A stretch of 27,724 bases of DNA from Methanobacterium sp. (GTDB taxonomy: Archaea > Methanobacteriota > Methanobacteria > Methanobacteriales > Methanobacteriaceae): the NCBI GenBank assembly GCA_015661405.1, contig JACWMK010000046.1, positions 1 through 27,724 on the forward strand, read 5' to 3'. Shown one piece after another: positions 14,857 through 23,468 of the stretch (position 1 is the first letter of the stretch; the number at the start of each line of letters is the position of its first letter). The position numbers and the translations under genes are program-made. The notes beneath the pieces are model-generated. The model searched no databases and was not told the DNA's origin. It was given only the letters and a program-made list of their open reading frames with translations.

Positions 14857-15011
14857 AGTAAAAATGATTCTCATTCTCCAAACAACTTCTAAATAGATAA
14901 AATTCACCATAAACACTATGAAATCTTAATTACACCTTAATACGCAATAAAATATCTATAAATAGAAAATGATGTTATGAACCCCTCCAACAACTAAGTA
15001 AAAATGATTCT
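14857..15011 (+). repeat. 15-bp direct repeat upstream of the large adhesin-like gene
   Basis: AGTAAAAATGATTCT occurs at 14857-14871 and again at 14997-15011, 140 bases apart. The second copy lies in the presumed leader of the 15048 gene, and the first lies upstream of its TATA box. A regulatory role is possible. Confidence 0.5.
14953..14965 (+). promoter_or_regulatory. TATA box candidate of the large adhesin-like gene
   Basis: TATCTATAAATAG is a good TATA match, placing transcription start near 14990. A strong GGAGGT stands before the ATG at 15048. Confidence 0.45.
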
Positions 15012-15047
15012 AATTTAAAAAAAAATGAAAAAGGAGGTTTAAAAATT

Positions 15048-18000
15048 ATGAATAAGAAAACATTTTTATTCATGTTTCTCGCATTAAGCTTGGCATTAAT
15101 ATTCTCAGGCGCAACAGCAGCCTCGAATAATTCAACTAACTTGACTGTAACTCCAAATAACAATACCATTACTGATTTTAATTCATCTACCACAACCCAA
15201 CAAACAAACACTTCAAATAATACTAAATTACCTGACCCCACTAACACTCGTACTGGCGATCATTTCAGTACTATACAAGCCGCAATAGATGCTAGTGACA
15301 CTCAAAATGGTGATACAATACTAGTAGAAGCTGGCACTTACCTCATAAACACACCAATAACAGTAGATAAATCATTAACCATAATCGGAACAGACCAGTC
15401 CAACACCATAATTAATGCCCAAGGACTTTGCTCCATATTCAACATCCCCACCGGAGTAATCGTCACCCTAGAATATTTAACACTCCAAAATGGTTACACC
15501 TTTAGCAACGGTATCGCATATTATAGTGGAGCCATCACCAATGATGGTACCTTAACCGTGAATAATTGTACATTTAACCATAACATTGCAACTGGACCTT
15601 ATGGTGGTGTTGGTGGTGCTATCTACAATGAGGAGAGTAGTACTTTGAATGTGAATAACAGTACTTTCACAAATAACAATGCAAGTTCTACAAGTAATTA
15701 TGGAAGCGATGGTGGTGCTATCGCCAATACTGGTACGTCTACGATAACCAGTAGCACTTTCACAGATAACACCGCAAACAATGGTGAGGGTGGTGCTATC
15801 TACAATTACGGATTTCTGACTATAACTAACAACATTTTCACAGACAACAATGCAACTTATGGTGGTGGTGCTATCGCCAATGAAGAGAGTAGTACTTTGA
15901 ATGTGGATTACAGTACTTTCACAAACAACACGGGAACTTATGGTGTTGGTGCTATCTACAATGGTGAAAGTAGTACTTTGAATGTGAATAACAGTACTTT
16001 CACAAACAACACGGGATATTCTGGTGGTGCTATCGAAAATGATGGTAATTTAACTGTGGATAACTGCACTTTCACAAACAACACCGGCTATCCTGATGGT
16101 GGTGCCATCTACAATGAATATAATTGTACTTTGACTGTGAATAACAGTACTTTCACAGGTAACACTGTAACTGGAGCTTATGGTTCTGAAGGTGGAGCTA
16201 TATATAATAATGGTGGCACTTTAACTGTTAATAACAGCTCTTTCACAAATAACACTGCTACTGGGAATTTAGATACTGGTCAACCTGGTAGTGGTGGTGC
16301 TATCGGAAATAGTGGTACTTTGACTGTGGATAACAGTACTTTCACAGGTAACAATGCTACTGCACCTTATGGTGGCAGTAGTGGTGGTGCAATCTGTAAC
16401 ACTAATAAATTAACTGTAGGGGATTGCATCTTCACAGATAACAGCGCAAGTTATGGTGGAGCCATCTACAACATAGGTACTTTAAATGATACCAACAGTA
16501 CATTCACACAGAACACCGCAGAACAAGGCGGAGCCATGTACGACATGGAGTTGGGTACTGTAAATGATACCAACAACACATATAACAGTAACATCGCCAG
16601 TTCTGGTGGAGCCATCTACAATTATCAAAATGGTTTTTTAAATGAAACCAGCAACACATTCACACAGAACAACGCACCCACTGGCGGAGTTATTTATAAC
16701 AATGGAATTGCTAATGTCAATTTCAACCGGATCGTGGGAAACACAGAAACCAATGGAAACCTGATCTATAATGACGTATATGGAAGTATGAATGCCATGC
16801 TTAACTGGTGGGGAACCAACAATGGACCCACAGGAAACTACATAGTAAATAATGGTGATTATTGCTATTATAATCCATGGATTATTTTATCCATTAATGC
16901 GAATCCCACATCAACTCTACCTGGAGCAACTTCAACCATAACTGCTGATCTGTTACACGACAACCTTGGAGTCTATCATGACCCTGCAAATGGTGTAGTA
17001 CCATATACAGGATTAGTAAACTTCGCCACATCTCAGGGGACCATCAACAACGCCAACATGTTAAATGGAGTAGCGATATCTATATTAAATGTTGGGACAG
17101 TTCTAGGTGTAGATATTGTATCAGCAACTGTTGACTACACAACTATAAATACTCAAGTTATTGTAAATTATGTAACAACGTCCATAATTGATAATACATT
17201 GAATGGTAAGACTAATCCAGGTAATCTTGTGACTTTCACCATTACACTGTACAACAACGCTCCCGAAGATGCCACTAATGTTATACTTAAAGAAATTTTA
17301 CCATTAGGATTACAATACTGGTCCAGCCCTAACAGTGATGTTAGTTATAATCATGCCACTAGAACCATAACCTGGACTGGTATTGGAACCTTACCGGCAA
17401 ATGAAATTAATGCAATCAGAACCTTTATAGCACAAGTAAACAGTAATGTAGCAGGTACTACAGTAACAACAACCGCAACCGAAACTAACAGTAAGTATCC
17501 GGGAATAAGCACTACAAATGATTCCATCTATGTTAACAACTCACCAGTAACGGTCACAGTAACTGATAATACAAATAATGGTCAGGCTAATGTGAATGAT
17601 CTTGTAACTTACACGGTTACATTACATAATAATGGTCCAGATCCCGCTCAGAATGTATACTTGAAAGTCATGCCCCTAAACCTAGGGTTAACCTACGTGT
17701 CCAGTAATGGAGGAGTCTACAACTCTGCAACTAGAGCCATTGTATGGAATAATTTAGGAACTATAGCTAGCGGAGCTAACTTAGTTGAAACATTCACCGT
17801 AAAACCGGGAACATCCTCTGCAGGTAAAAACATACTAATAAACGTATTTCAGAAAAATGATGCACAATCCGGAGGTGTCTATGGAACCAATACAATACAC
17901 GTCAAAAAATCAGTTCTAGCTATGACCATGACTAATACCGCCACCAATGGACAAGCACAAGTTGGAGACTTAGTAACTTACACTATAACTCTGAAAAACA

Positions 18001-18275
18001 ACGGTCCAGACTCAGCGGACAATGTCGCCGTACAAGAACTTCCAATGAACTATGCCCTAAAATATATCTCTAGTTCAGATAATGGAGTTTATAACTCAAC
18101 TACTCACACCATAAATTGGAATATTGGAAGCATAACCAATGGCGGTCAAGTAATTCTTACTTTCACCGTACAAGTAAGTAGCATAGCAAAAGGAACCATA
18201 AAAAACGCAGCATCAGCAACACAAAATGGCTACAGCTCTAATCCCAAAAACAGCAGCACTATAACTATAATTTAA
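15048..18275 (+). CDS. large adhesin-like surface protein (beta-helix, Ig-like, three DUF11 domains)
   Basis: This is a 1075-residue secreted protein. It starts with a signal peptide (MNKKTFLFMFLALSLALIF, cleavage near ATA-A) and a Thr/Asn-rich linker. A long right-handed beta-helix follows (about 60-600) with roughly 18 Pmp-type repeats of the pattern GGAIYN...LTVNNSTFTNNTA. An Ig-like domain (about 610-705, starting SINANPTSTLPGATSTIT) and three DUF11 domains (about 707-830, 831-955 and 957-1075) follow, each with the signature DLVTYTITLKNNGPD. DUF11 modules commonly form stalks on archaeal and bacterial surfaces. No transmembrane anchor, sortase-like signal or pseudomurein-binding repeat is seen, so attachment is unclear. 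The frame is intact, unlike the neighbouring paralogue. The gene is transcribed alone, with its own promoter and a poly-T terminator. Confidence 0.92.
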   Translation: MNKKTFLFMFLALSLALIFSGATAASNNSTNLTVTPNNNTITDFNSSTTTQQTNTSNNTKLPDPTNTRTGDHFSTIQAAIDASDTQNGDTILVEAGTYLINTPITVDKSLTIIGTDQSNTIINAQGLCSIFNIPTGVIVTLEYLTLQNGYTFSNGIAYYSGAITNDGTLTVNNCTFNHNIATGPYGGVGGAIYNEESSTLNVNNSTFTNNNASSTSNYGSDGGAIANTGTSTITSSTFTDNTANNGEGGAIYNYGFLTITNNIFTDNNATYGGGAIANEESSTLNVDYSTFTNNTGTYGVGAIYNGESSTLNVNNSTFTNNTGYSGGAIENDGNLTVDNCTFTNNTGYPDGGAIYNEYNCTLTVNNSTFTGNTVTGAYGSEGGAIYNNGGTLTVNNSSFTNNTATGNLDTGQPGSGGAIGNSGTLTVDNSTFTGNNATAPYGGSSGGAICNTNKLTVGDCIFTDNSASYGGAIYNIGTLNDTNSTFTQNTAEQGGAMYDMELGTVNDTNNTYNSNIASSGGAIYNYQNGFLNETSNTFTQNNAPTGGVIYNNGIANVNFNRIVGNTETNGNLIYNDVYGSMNAMLNWWGTNNGPTGNYIVNNGDYCYYNPWIILSINANPTSTLPGATSTITADLLHDNLGVYHDPANGVVPYTGLVNFATSQGTINNANMLNGVAISILNVGTVLGVDIVSATVDYTTINTQVIVNYVTTSIIDNTLNGKTNPGNLVTFTITLYNNAPEDATNVILKEILPLGLQYWSSPNSDVSYNHATRTITWTGIGTLPANEINAIRTFIAQVNSNVAGTTVTTTATETNSKYPGISTTNDSIYVNNSPVTVTVTDNTNNGQANVNDLVTYTVTLHNNGPDPAQNVYLKVMPLNLGLTYVSSNGGVYNSATRAIVWNNLGTIASGANLVETFTVKPGTSSAGKNILINVFQKNDAQSGGVYGTNTIHVKKSVLAMTMTNTATNGQAQVGDLVTYTITLKNNGPDSADNVAVQELPMNYALKYISSSDNGVYNSTTHTINWNIGSITNGGQVILTFTVQVSSIAKGTIKNAASATQNGYSSNPKNSSTITII
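15636..16006 (+). repeat. internal near-identical repeats in the beta-helix coding region
   Basis: A 38-base block coding for SSTLNVNNSTFT is identical at 15636-15673 and 15969-16006, with a close third copy at about 15888-15925. Such DNA-level identity suggests recent unit duplication and permits length change by recombination. Confidence 0.75.
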
Positions 18276-18277
18276 AC

Positions 18278-18295
18278 TTTTTTTTTAATTTTTTT
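18278..18295 (+). terminator. poly-T terminator of the large adhesin-like gene
   Basis: A T9 run (18278-18286) and a T7 run (18289-18295) follow the stop codon by three bases on the coding strand. Confidence 0.6.
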
Positions 18296-18389
18296 ATTAA
18301 TTTTTTAAAAATCTAAAAGAATTATTTCCCTTAAAGTAAGTAAATAAATAGTAATCTATAGTTTTAAACATTATTAGGGATTTTTTTTA

Positions 18390-19886
18390 ATGGATAACAA
18401 ATTTAAAAATCAAGGGTATTCCAAATTTTCAAGAGATATTTTTTGGTTAAGCTTATCTCAAATATTACTAGCACTTTTTGGTATTATTACTCTTCCAGCT
18501 TTAACGAAAACTTATGGAGCTGAATTGTATGGTTTGTGGTCACAGATTTTCATTACAGTAAATTTATTATATCCAATTTTAACTCTTTATTTTGGTTCTG
18601 CAATTATTAGATATTTAAGTGGAGAAAATGACAAAAAAGTTACTAGTCAAGAAATTGCAGGTACACTTTTCACTATCCTTATTTTTATTATTTTATTAAT
18701 TTTATTTTCTATAATCTTTAGTAAAGAGTTATCTATTTTCCTATTTAAATCATATGGATTCGCATCGTTTATACCTTTGATGGTGATATGGGCTGGTGCC
18801 AACGCGTTATATTATCATTTAATTTCATATATGAGGATTCAAGGGAGGATTAAATTCCTTTCTATGCTTAATTTAGCTTGTTCTGGTCTCCAATTATCTT
18901 TATTAGTAATTTTAGCTCTTTTAAAATATCCTTTGTCTATAATTGTTATCTCACAAATTTTAATTGAAATCATATTTGTTTTATTAGTTTATATTTTAGT
19001 TTTTAGAGAAATAGGTTTTAGTCTTCCAAACTTCAGAAACATCCCAAAATATCTTTCTTTTAGCCTGCCTCAAATACCAGGTAGTGTTTTAATGTGGATT
19101 CTAAATTATAGTGATCGTTATTTTATTATTTATTATTTAAATTTAGTAGAAGTAGGAATTTATTCAGTTTCTTACGGGTTAGGGAGTCTTATAACTCTTT
19201 TTTATGCCCCAATAAGCTTCGTTATTTATCCAGTTATTTCTAAATGCTGGAATAATGGTGAATTTGAAGAAGTAAATAGATATTTAGAGTATTCTACAAA
19301 AATTTTTTTAGCATTTTCTATACCTGCATCATTAGGTCTTTATGTATTAGCTACACCTTTATTAAAAATTTTAACGACTTCACAATTCGTAGTCGGTGGA
19401 GAATTAGTATTATTAGTGGCTTTAGGAACAATTTTCTTAGGTTTATTTCAAATAAACATTTATATAATTTTGTTAGTACAACAAACAAGATGGATTCCTT
19501 TAATAACTGGATTAAGTTCAGTGATCAACATACTATTAAATATAATTCTAATTCCCAAAACCGGGATTACTGGTGCGGCAATTGCAACCTTAATTTCTTA
19601 TTTCATATTAGCTGTAATTGTCAGCTATTGGGCTAGAAAAGAAGTTAGTTACCATATTGATCTGAAATTTTTATTAAAAGTTATTATAGCTAGTATAATA
19701 ATGTCAATTTTCATAAACATATTATTAATTATTCTAGTAAAATCAGTTATTCTCAAAATTTTGTTAAGTGTTCTTATGGGTTCCATAATTTATTTCACAC
19801 TTCTATTTATTTTCAGAGCATTTACAGAGAGTGAAAAAAAGTTTATTCATTCTACATATAACGATCTGAAAATAAATTTATTTTAA
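18390..19886 (+). CDS. oligosaccharide flippase, Wzx-like (MOP/PST family)
   Basis: This polytopic membrane protein is expected to flip lipid-linked oligosaccharide across the cytoplasmic membrane. The 498-residue length and about 12-14 predicted transmembrane segments fit the PST/Wzx branch of the MOP superfamily. Typical features are the N-terminal FSRDIFWLSLSQILLALFGI with the charged entry helix, the TYGAELYGLWSQ loop, the mid-protein FSLPQIPGSVLMWILNYSDR (family consensus at the second half start), and the IPKTGITGAAIATLISY loop. The ATG at 18390 has AGGGAT upstream. It opens the glycan locus, and glycosyltransferase genes follow on both strands. The transported glycan cannot be deduced. 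Confidence 0.9.
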   Translation: MDNKFKNQGYSKFSRDIFWLSLSQILLALFGIITLPALTKTYGAELYGLWSQIFITVNLLYPILTLYFGSAIIRYLSGENDKKVTSQEIAGTLFTILIFIILLILFSIIFSKELSIFLFKSYGFASFIPLMVIWAGANALYYHLISYMRIQGRIKFLSMLNLACSGLQLSLLVILALLKYPLSIIVISQILIEIIFVLLVYILVFREIGFSLPNFRNIPKYLSFSLPQIPGSVLMWILNYSDRYFIIYYLNLVEVGIYSVSYGLGSLITLFYAPISFVIYPVISKCWNNGEFEEVNRYLEYSTKIFLAFSIPASLGLYVLATPLLKILTTSQFVVGGELVLLVALGTIFLGLFQINIYIILLVQQTRWIPLITGLSSVINILLNIILIPKTGITGAAIATLISYFILAVIVSYWARKEVSYHIDLKFLLKVIIASIIMSIFINILLIILVKSVILKILLSVLMGSIIYFTLLFIFRAFTESEKKFIHSTYNDLKINLF

Positions 19887-20062
19887 CAGATTGGATTTTA
19901 AAATAAATCCATTAAAAACAAATTTAAAAGTTTTAATTAATACAATTTTTGCTAAGATAACTTATTCAAATTAACAATTTTTTTAAATAAATCTAAAATC
20001 TAAATATTGATAAATAATAATTTTTAGATAATTTTGATTATTACCCATGAGGTGGGTTGTAA

Positions 20063-20854
20063 ATAATACCAGAACCAGATTTTTATAATGAATATTATGA
20101 GAAACTAAATTCTGAAAGAAGAGAATAAACATTTGAAGAAAAAATTAGAATTAAAATAACTCTTGATCTTATCCTGATAAAGTTAATTCATTAATAGAAG
20201 TGGGTTGTGGCGATGAAAGGATATTAAATCGTTTAGATGGAAAATACGAATGTATAGGATTAGATATTAGTAATGAAGCACTTAAATATGTGAAAACAAA
20301 AAAGATACATGACAGTTTAGAAAATTTACCATTCGCAGATAATAAGCTTTGACATCGTCCTTTGTTGTTAGGTTCTTGAACATTTACCTTATCACATTTA
20401 TGAAAAGGCTCTTAAAGAAATTGAAAGAGTTTCCAAACAATACATATTAATTAGTGTACCCAACGATGAAAATTTAAATCTTAATATAATAAAATGTTCA
20501 CATTGTAATTGTTCTTTCCATATATGGAGACATTTAAGATCATTCAATTTGTAAGAATTAAAAAATTTATTTGAAAATTTTGAAGTTTATAAAAATAAAA
20601 GTCAATATTTATCTGAGCAAATAATATTTTTAAATTTTTTAAATAAAATAAAAATATTCCTAAATATTGAAAAAAAGATGCTTCCAGCATCCATTTTATG
20701 TCCACAGTGTGGTTACTCCCCAGAATATAATGAAAAACTTGCAAAAAACAATTTGTATGTAAAAGAAAATTTGAGATCGATAATACTAAAAAAGATTTTT
20801 CCAACTAAAAAAACAGGGGGATGGATCATGGCATTATACCAGGAAAAAATATAG
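20063..20854 (+). pseudogene. decayed class I SAM-dependent methyltransferase
   Basis: The segment reads as a Methyltransf_11-type enzyme broken by several lesions: PEPDFYNEYYEKLNSERRE, a TAA, TFEEKIRIKITLDLI, and a frameshift near 20175. It then gives SLIEVGCGDERILN (motif I, SAM binding) with IGLDIS, a frameshift near 20345, and SFDIVLCC. A TAG stands where Glu would be expected before VLEHLPYHIYEKALKEIERV, and a further TAA follows HLRSFNL. A cysteine-rich tail (CPQCGY, and earlier CSHCNC) follows, then a normal end at 20854. The start codon is not identifiable. It lies beside glycosyltransferases and may once have methylated a sugar or lipid carrier. The remaining spacer 19887-20062 shows nothing else. 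Confidence 0.85.
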
Positions 20855-20920
20855 TGACGTAATATGTTTTTTTTTAAAGAAAAAGGTTTAGAAAATTTTA
20901 AAATAGATTTAAGATTTGAA

Positions 20921-22159
20921 CTAGTTTTTTATAATTTTATTTAATATGTTAGCAAATTTACAAGCCATTCTTCTATGACTATACTTTTCAATTTCTTCTG
21001 GGATACCATTGTAACTTACTGCACCAAATTTTTTGAATTCATAGTAAAAATTTTCAATTTCTTCTTTTATCTCATCTAGATTAACTAAGTTAACACCGGC
21101 ATTTGTTTCTTTTAAAATTTCTTCGACCGTTCCTCCAACACTCCCTATAGATAATATAGGTCTTTTAGCAGCTAAATATTCGAAAATTTTACCTGGAACC
21201 ACTCCCCATTCATCTGGATTATCCCATCTCAATAAAAGCAGTATCTGTGATTCCCATTCTCTTTTTAATACGTCCTCTCTATCTATTAATCCATGTATTT
21301 TTACTATTTCTTCTAACGAAAATTTATTAACCGTATGCTTTAATAAAACATCGATTGGACCATAAAAATTAATCTGAAAATCTTCAATAATTATTTTATT
21401 TTCTGATTTCAATTGTCTAATTGCTTCAAACAAAAGTGTAGGATCCCTTTTACCAGTCCATAATCCTCCAGCATAAGTTATAGTAAATTTTTTTGATAGA
21501 TGTGGATTAAAACTTATTTTATCGGGGTCAAATCCATTTGGAATTATATCAATATTATTTTTGTGTAATTTCTTCAATTTTTTTGCCATAGGTTTAGATA
21601 CTATAGTTAAATAATCAGCATGGGATAATGTGCTCAATTCCAATCTTTTTTCTCTAAATTTGCGTGGAAAGAAATCATTATATTTATAATAATTATATTG
21701 AGTCCATAAATCCCTCATATCTGCAATCCAAGGTATTCCATGATTATCTTTAAAAGATTTAGCAATTAAATGTGAAGTCACTATAGGAAATGAACTGATT
21801 AAAGCATCTATATGTTCATTTTTCAATAACTTTTCAACTGCTTGAATGGATGGATCACACCAATCCTTTTGTTGATCAGGAAATAAAAGAAATGCTTCCC
21901 AAAGATACCGTATAACTTTATTAACTATGCTACTGCTTTCATCTATATTTGCAGCGATTTTAGGCAAATCTTTTTCATAATCATTATCATCAAAAGGTAC
22001 CGTTATTACTTTATATTTTTTACTTAATTCTTGAGAATTTTTATTCGTTAAAATGATTGGCTCCCATCCATAATTAGGTAAATATTTAATAAGACCACCT
22101 AAACGAATAGTACTTGTAATCGATTCCTGTTGATAATAAATTATTAGAACTTTTCTCAT
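20921..22159 (-). CDS. glycosyltransferase, GT-B fold (GT4-like)
   Basis: This is a 412-residue cytosolic or peripheral glycosyltransferase of the GT-B fold. The N-terminal acceptor domain (about 1-205) contains the helix following STIRLGGLIKYLPNYGWEPI and IADMRDLW. The C-terminal nucleotide-sugar domain begins near IPNGFDPDK (206-214), has the glycine turn TYAGGLWTGKRDP (228-240) and the terminal PGKIFEYLAAKRPIL (322-336), equivalent to the E-x7-E region of GT4. Substrates are unknown. No Shine-Dalgarno precedes the ATG at 22159, and a TATA-like TTTAAATACTTTA about 20-30 bases upstream suggests a leaderless transcript. It is divergent from the GT2 gene at 22359. Confidence 0.85.
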   Translation of the reverse strand: MRKVLIIYYQQESITSTIRLGGLIKYLPNYGWEPIILTNKNSQELSKKYKVITVPFDDNDYEKDLPKIAANIDESSSIVNKVIRYLWEAFLLFPDQQKDWCDPSIQAVEKLLKNEHIDALISSFPIVTSHLIAKSFKDNHGIPWIADMRDLWTQYNYYKYNDFFPRKFREKRLELSTLSHADYLTIVSKPMAKKLKKLHKNNIDIIPNGFDPDKISFNPHLSKKFTITYAGGLWTGKRDPTLLFEAIRQLKSENKIIIEDFQINFYGPIDVLLKHTVNKFSLEEIVKIHGLIDREDVLKREWESQILLLLRWDNPDEWGVVPGKIFEYLAAKRPILSIGSVGGTVEEILKETNAGVNLVNLDEIKEEIENFYYEFKKFGAVSYNGIPEEIEKYSHRRMACKFANILNKIIKN

Positions 22160-22358
22160 TATCTAAAAATTTTTTTTAAAGTATTTAAATTTTAATCACG
22201 TTACAGAATTTAGTTGAAAGATATAAACATTTATAATCCCTAATTACGATTTGATTAATCTGATTCATAAATTATAAAATATATAAAAAATATTAATTGA
22301 TTTATCAAATATAATAATTTTTTATAAGTAGAAGAAAATTTTTAATATTTAAATAATA
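22160..22358. promoter_or_regulatory. divergent promoter region of two glycosyltransferase genes
   Basis: This is a 199-base AT-rich region between head-to-head genes. TATA-like stretches lie close to both starts (about 22176-22190 for the minus strand and about 22320-22330 for the plus strand). Neither start has a good ribosome site, which suggests leaderless messages. Confidence 0.4.
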
Positions 22359-23423
22359 ATGAAAAAAAAATCATTTTTATTGAGAAAAATAATGAATCCT
22401 AAAGTTTCAATAATAATTTTAAACTGGAATAAATGGAAAGACACCATTGAATGTTTAGAATCTCTTTATCAGATTAATTATATTAATTATCAACTAATAG
22501 TGGTGGATAACGGTTCAGAGGATGAATCAATAAAAAAAATAAAAGATTACTGTAATGGGAAAATTGAGATAAAATCCAAGTTTATCCAGAATAATATGTT
22601 AAATAAGCCCATTGAAATTTTCAAATTTTCAAGAGAAAATTTGCAAATGAAGTTAAATGAATCACAAATTAATAAAATAGAAAATTACCCTGCAAATAAA
22701 AAGTTAATAATTATAAAAAACGAAAAAAATTATGGTTTTTCTAAAGGAAATAATATTGCAATAGATTTCACTCTTTTAAACTTTGATCACGATTATATTT
22801 TACTTTTAAATAACGATACAACAGTTGATAAAAATTTTTTGAATGAACTAATTAAAGTTTTAGATTCTGAAGATTCTATTGGAATAGCTGGACCTACTAT
22901 TTACTTTTATGATGATCCCACTAAGATACAATCTGCAGGTGCAATGGTTAACTGGAAAAGGGGCAGAACCACCTTATTAAAAAATGGAGAAGTTAATGAT
23001 TTAGGAAATGTGGAAGAAGTAGAATTTGTTTCTGGATGTGCTTTAATTGTGAAGAATGAGGTTTTTAACAAAATAGGTTTTTTAAATGAATCATATTTTG
23101 CTTATTGGGAAGAAACCGATTTTTGTCAACGAGCAAGTCAAGCAGGCTATAAAATACTTTGCATTCCACGTGCAAAGATCTGGCATAAAATATCAACAAC
23201 CACGAATCAAATAAGTGGATTTTATGCGTATTATATGACACGAAATTCTATTTGGTTCATGAGAAAGTATGCGAATACTAATCAATTACTTTATTTTTCA
23301 TTGTATTTCATCTCAATTGAATTATGGTTACGATTTGGATATTTTATGAAAAACGAAAGAAATATAAATGTTTTTTTACAATTCTTAAGAGGTATAGTTG
23401 ATGGATTCATAAAATTTGATTAA
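22359..23423 (+). CDS. glycosyltransferase family 2 (rhamnosyltransferase-like)
   Basis: This is a GT-A-fold inverting glycosyltransferase, 354 residues. The first strand and nucleotide-binding loop are VSIIILNWNKWKDTIECLES (16-35) and IVVDNGSED (47-55). The DxD equivalent is LLNNDTTVD (149-157, D153 for metal). The acceptor/base region is FAYWEETDFCQRASQAGYKI (247-266), with the E-D catalytic motif. The C-terminus (about 285-354) has hydrophobic segments and may dock to the membrane. An unusually long insertion (about 67-118) separates the first two motifs. The WEETDFC pattern is frequent in rhamnosyl-type enzymes, but the donor is not certain. The ATG at 22359 is used. The ATG at 22392 (residue 12) is an alternative that removes a lysine-rich tail. 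Confidence 0.88.
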   Translation: MKKKSFLLRKIMNPKVSIIILNWNKWKDTIECLESLYQINYINYQLIVVDNGSEDESIKKIKDYCNGKIEIKSKFIQNNMLNKPIEIFKFSRENLQMKLNESQINKIENYPANKKLIIIKNEKNYGFSKGNNIAIDFTLLNFDHDYILLLNNDTTVDKNFLNELIKVLDSEDSIGIAGPTIYFYDDPTKIQSAGAMVNWKRGRTTLLKNGEVNDLGNVEEVEFVSGCALIVKNEVFNKIGFLNESYFAYWEETDFCQRASQAGYKILCIPRAKIWHKISTTTNQISGFYAYYMTRNSIWFMRKYANTNQLLYFSLYFISIELWLRFGYFMKNERNINVFLQFLRGIVDGFIKFD

Positions 23424-23468
23424 CTTAAACTTTTTAAAAATAAACGCTAAGTAATTTTAGTATAAAAT

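Noticed and set aside
14975..15247. Minus-strand open frame of 90 codons at the start of the large adhesin gene
   Set aside because: It overlaps the signal-peptide coding region and has no ribosome site or recognisable domain.
15600..16700. Regularly repeated DNA units that could suggest a CRISPR-like or satellite array
   Set aside because: The units are in-frame codons for beta-helix repeats of varying length, with no constant spacer-repeat structure and no cas genes.
20544..20804. Minus-strand open frame of 86 codons
   Set aside because: It lies antisense to the methyltransferase pseudogene, whose plus-strand reading shows family motifs.
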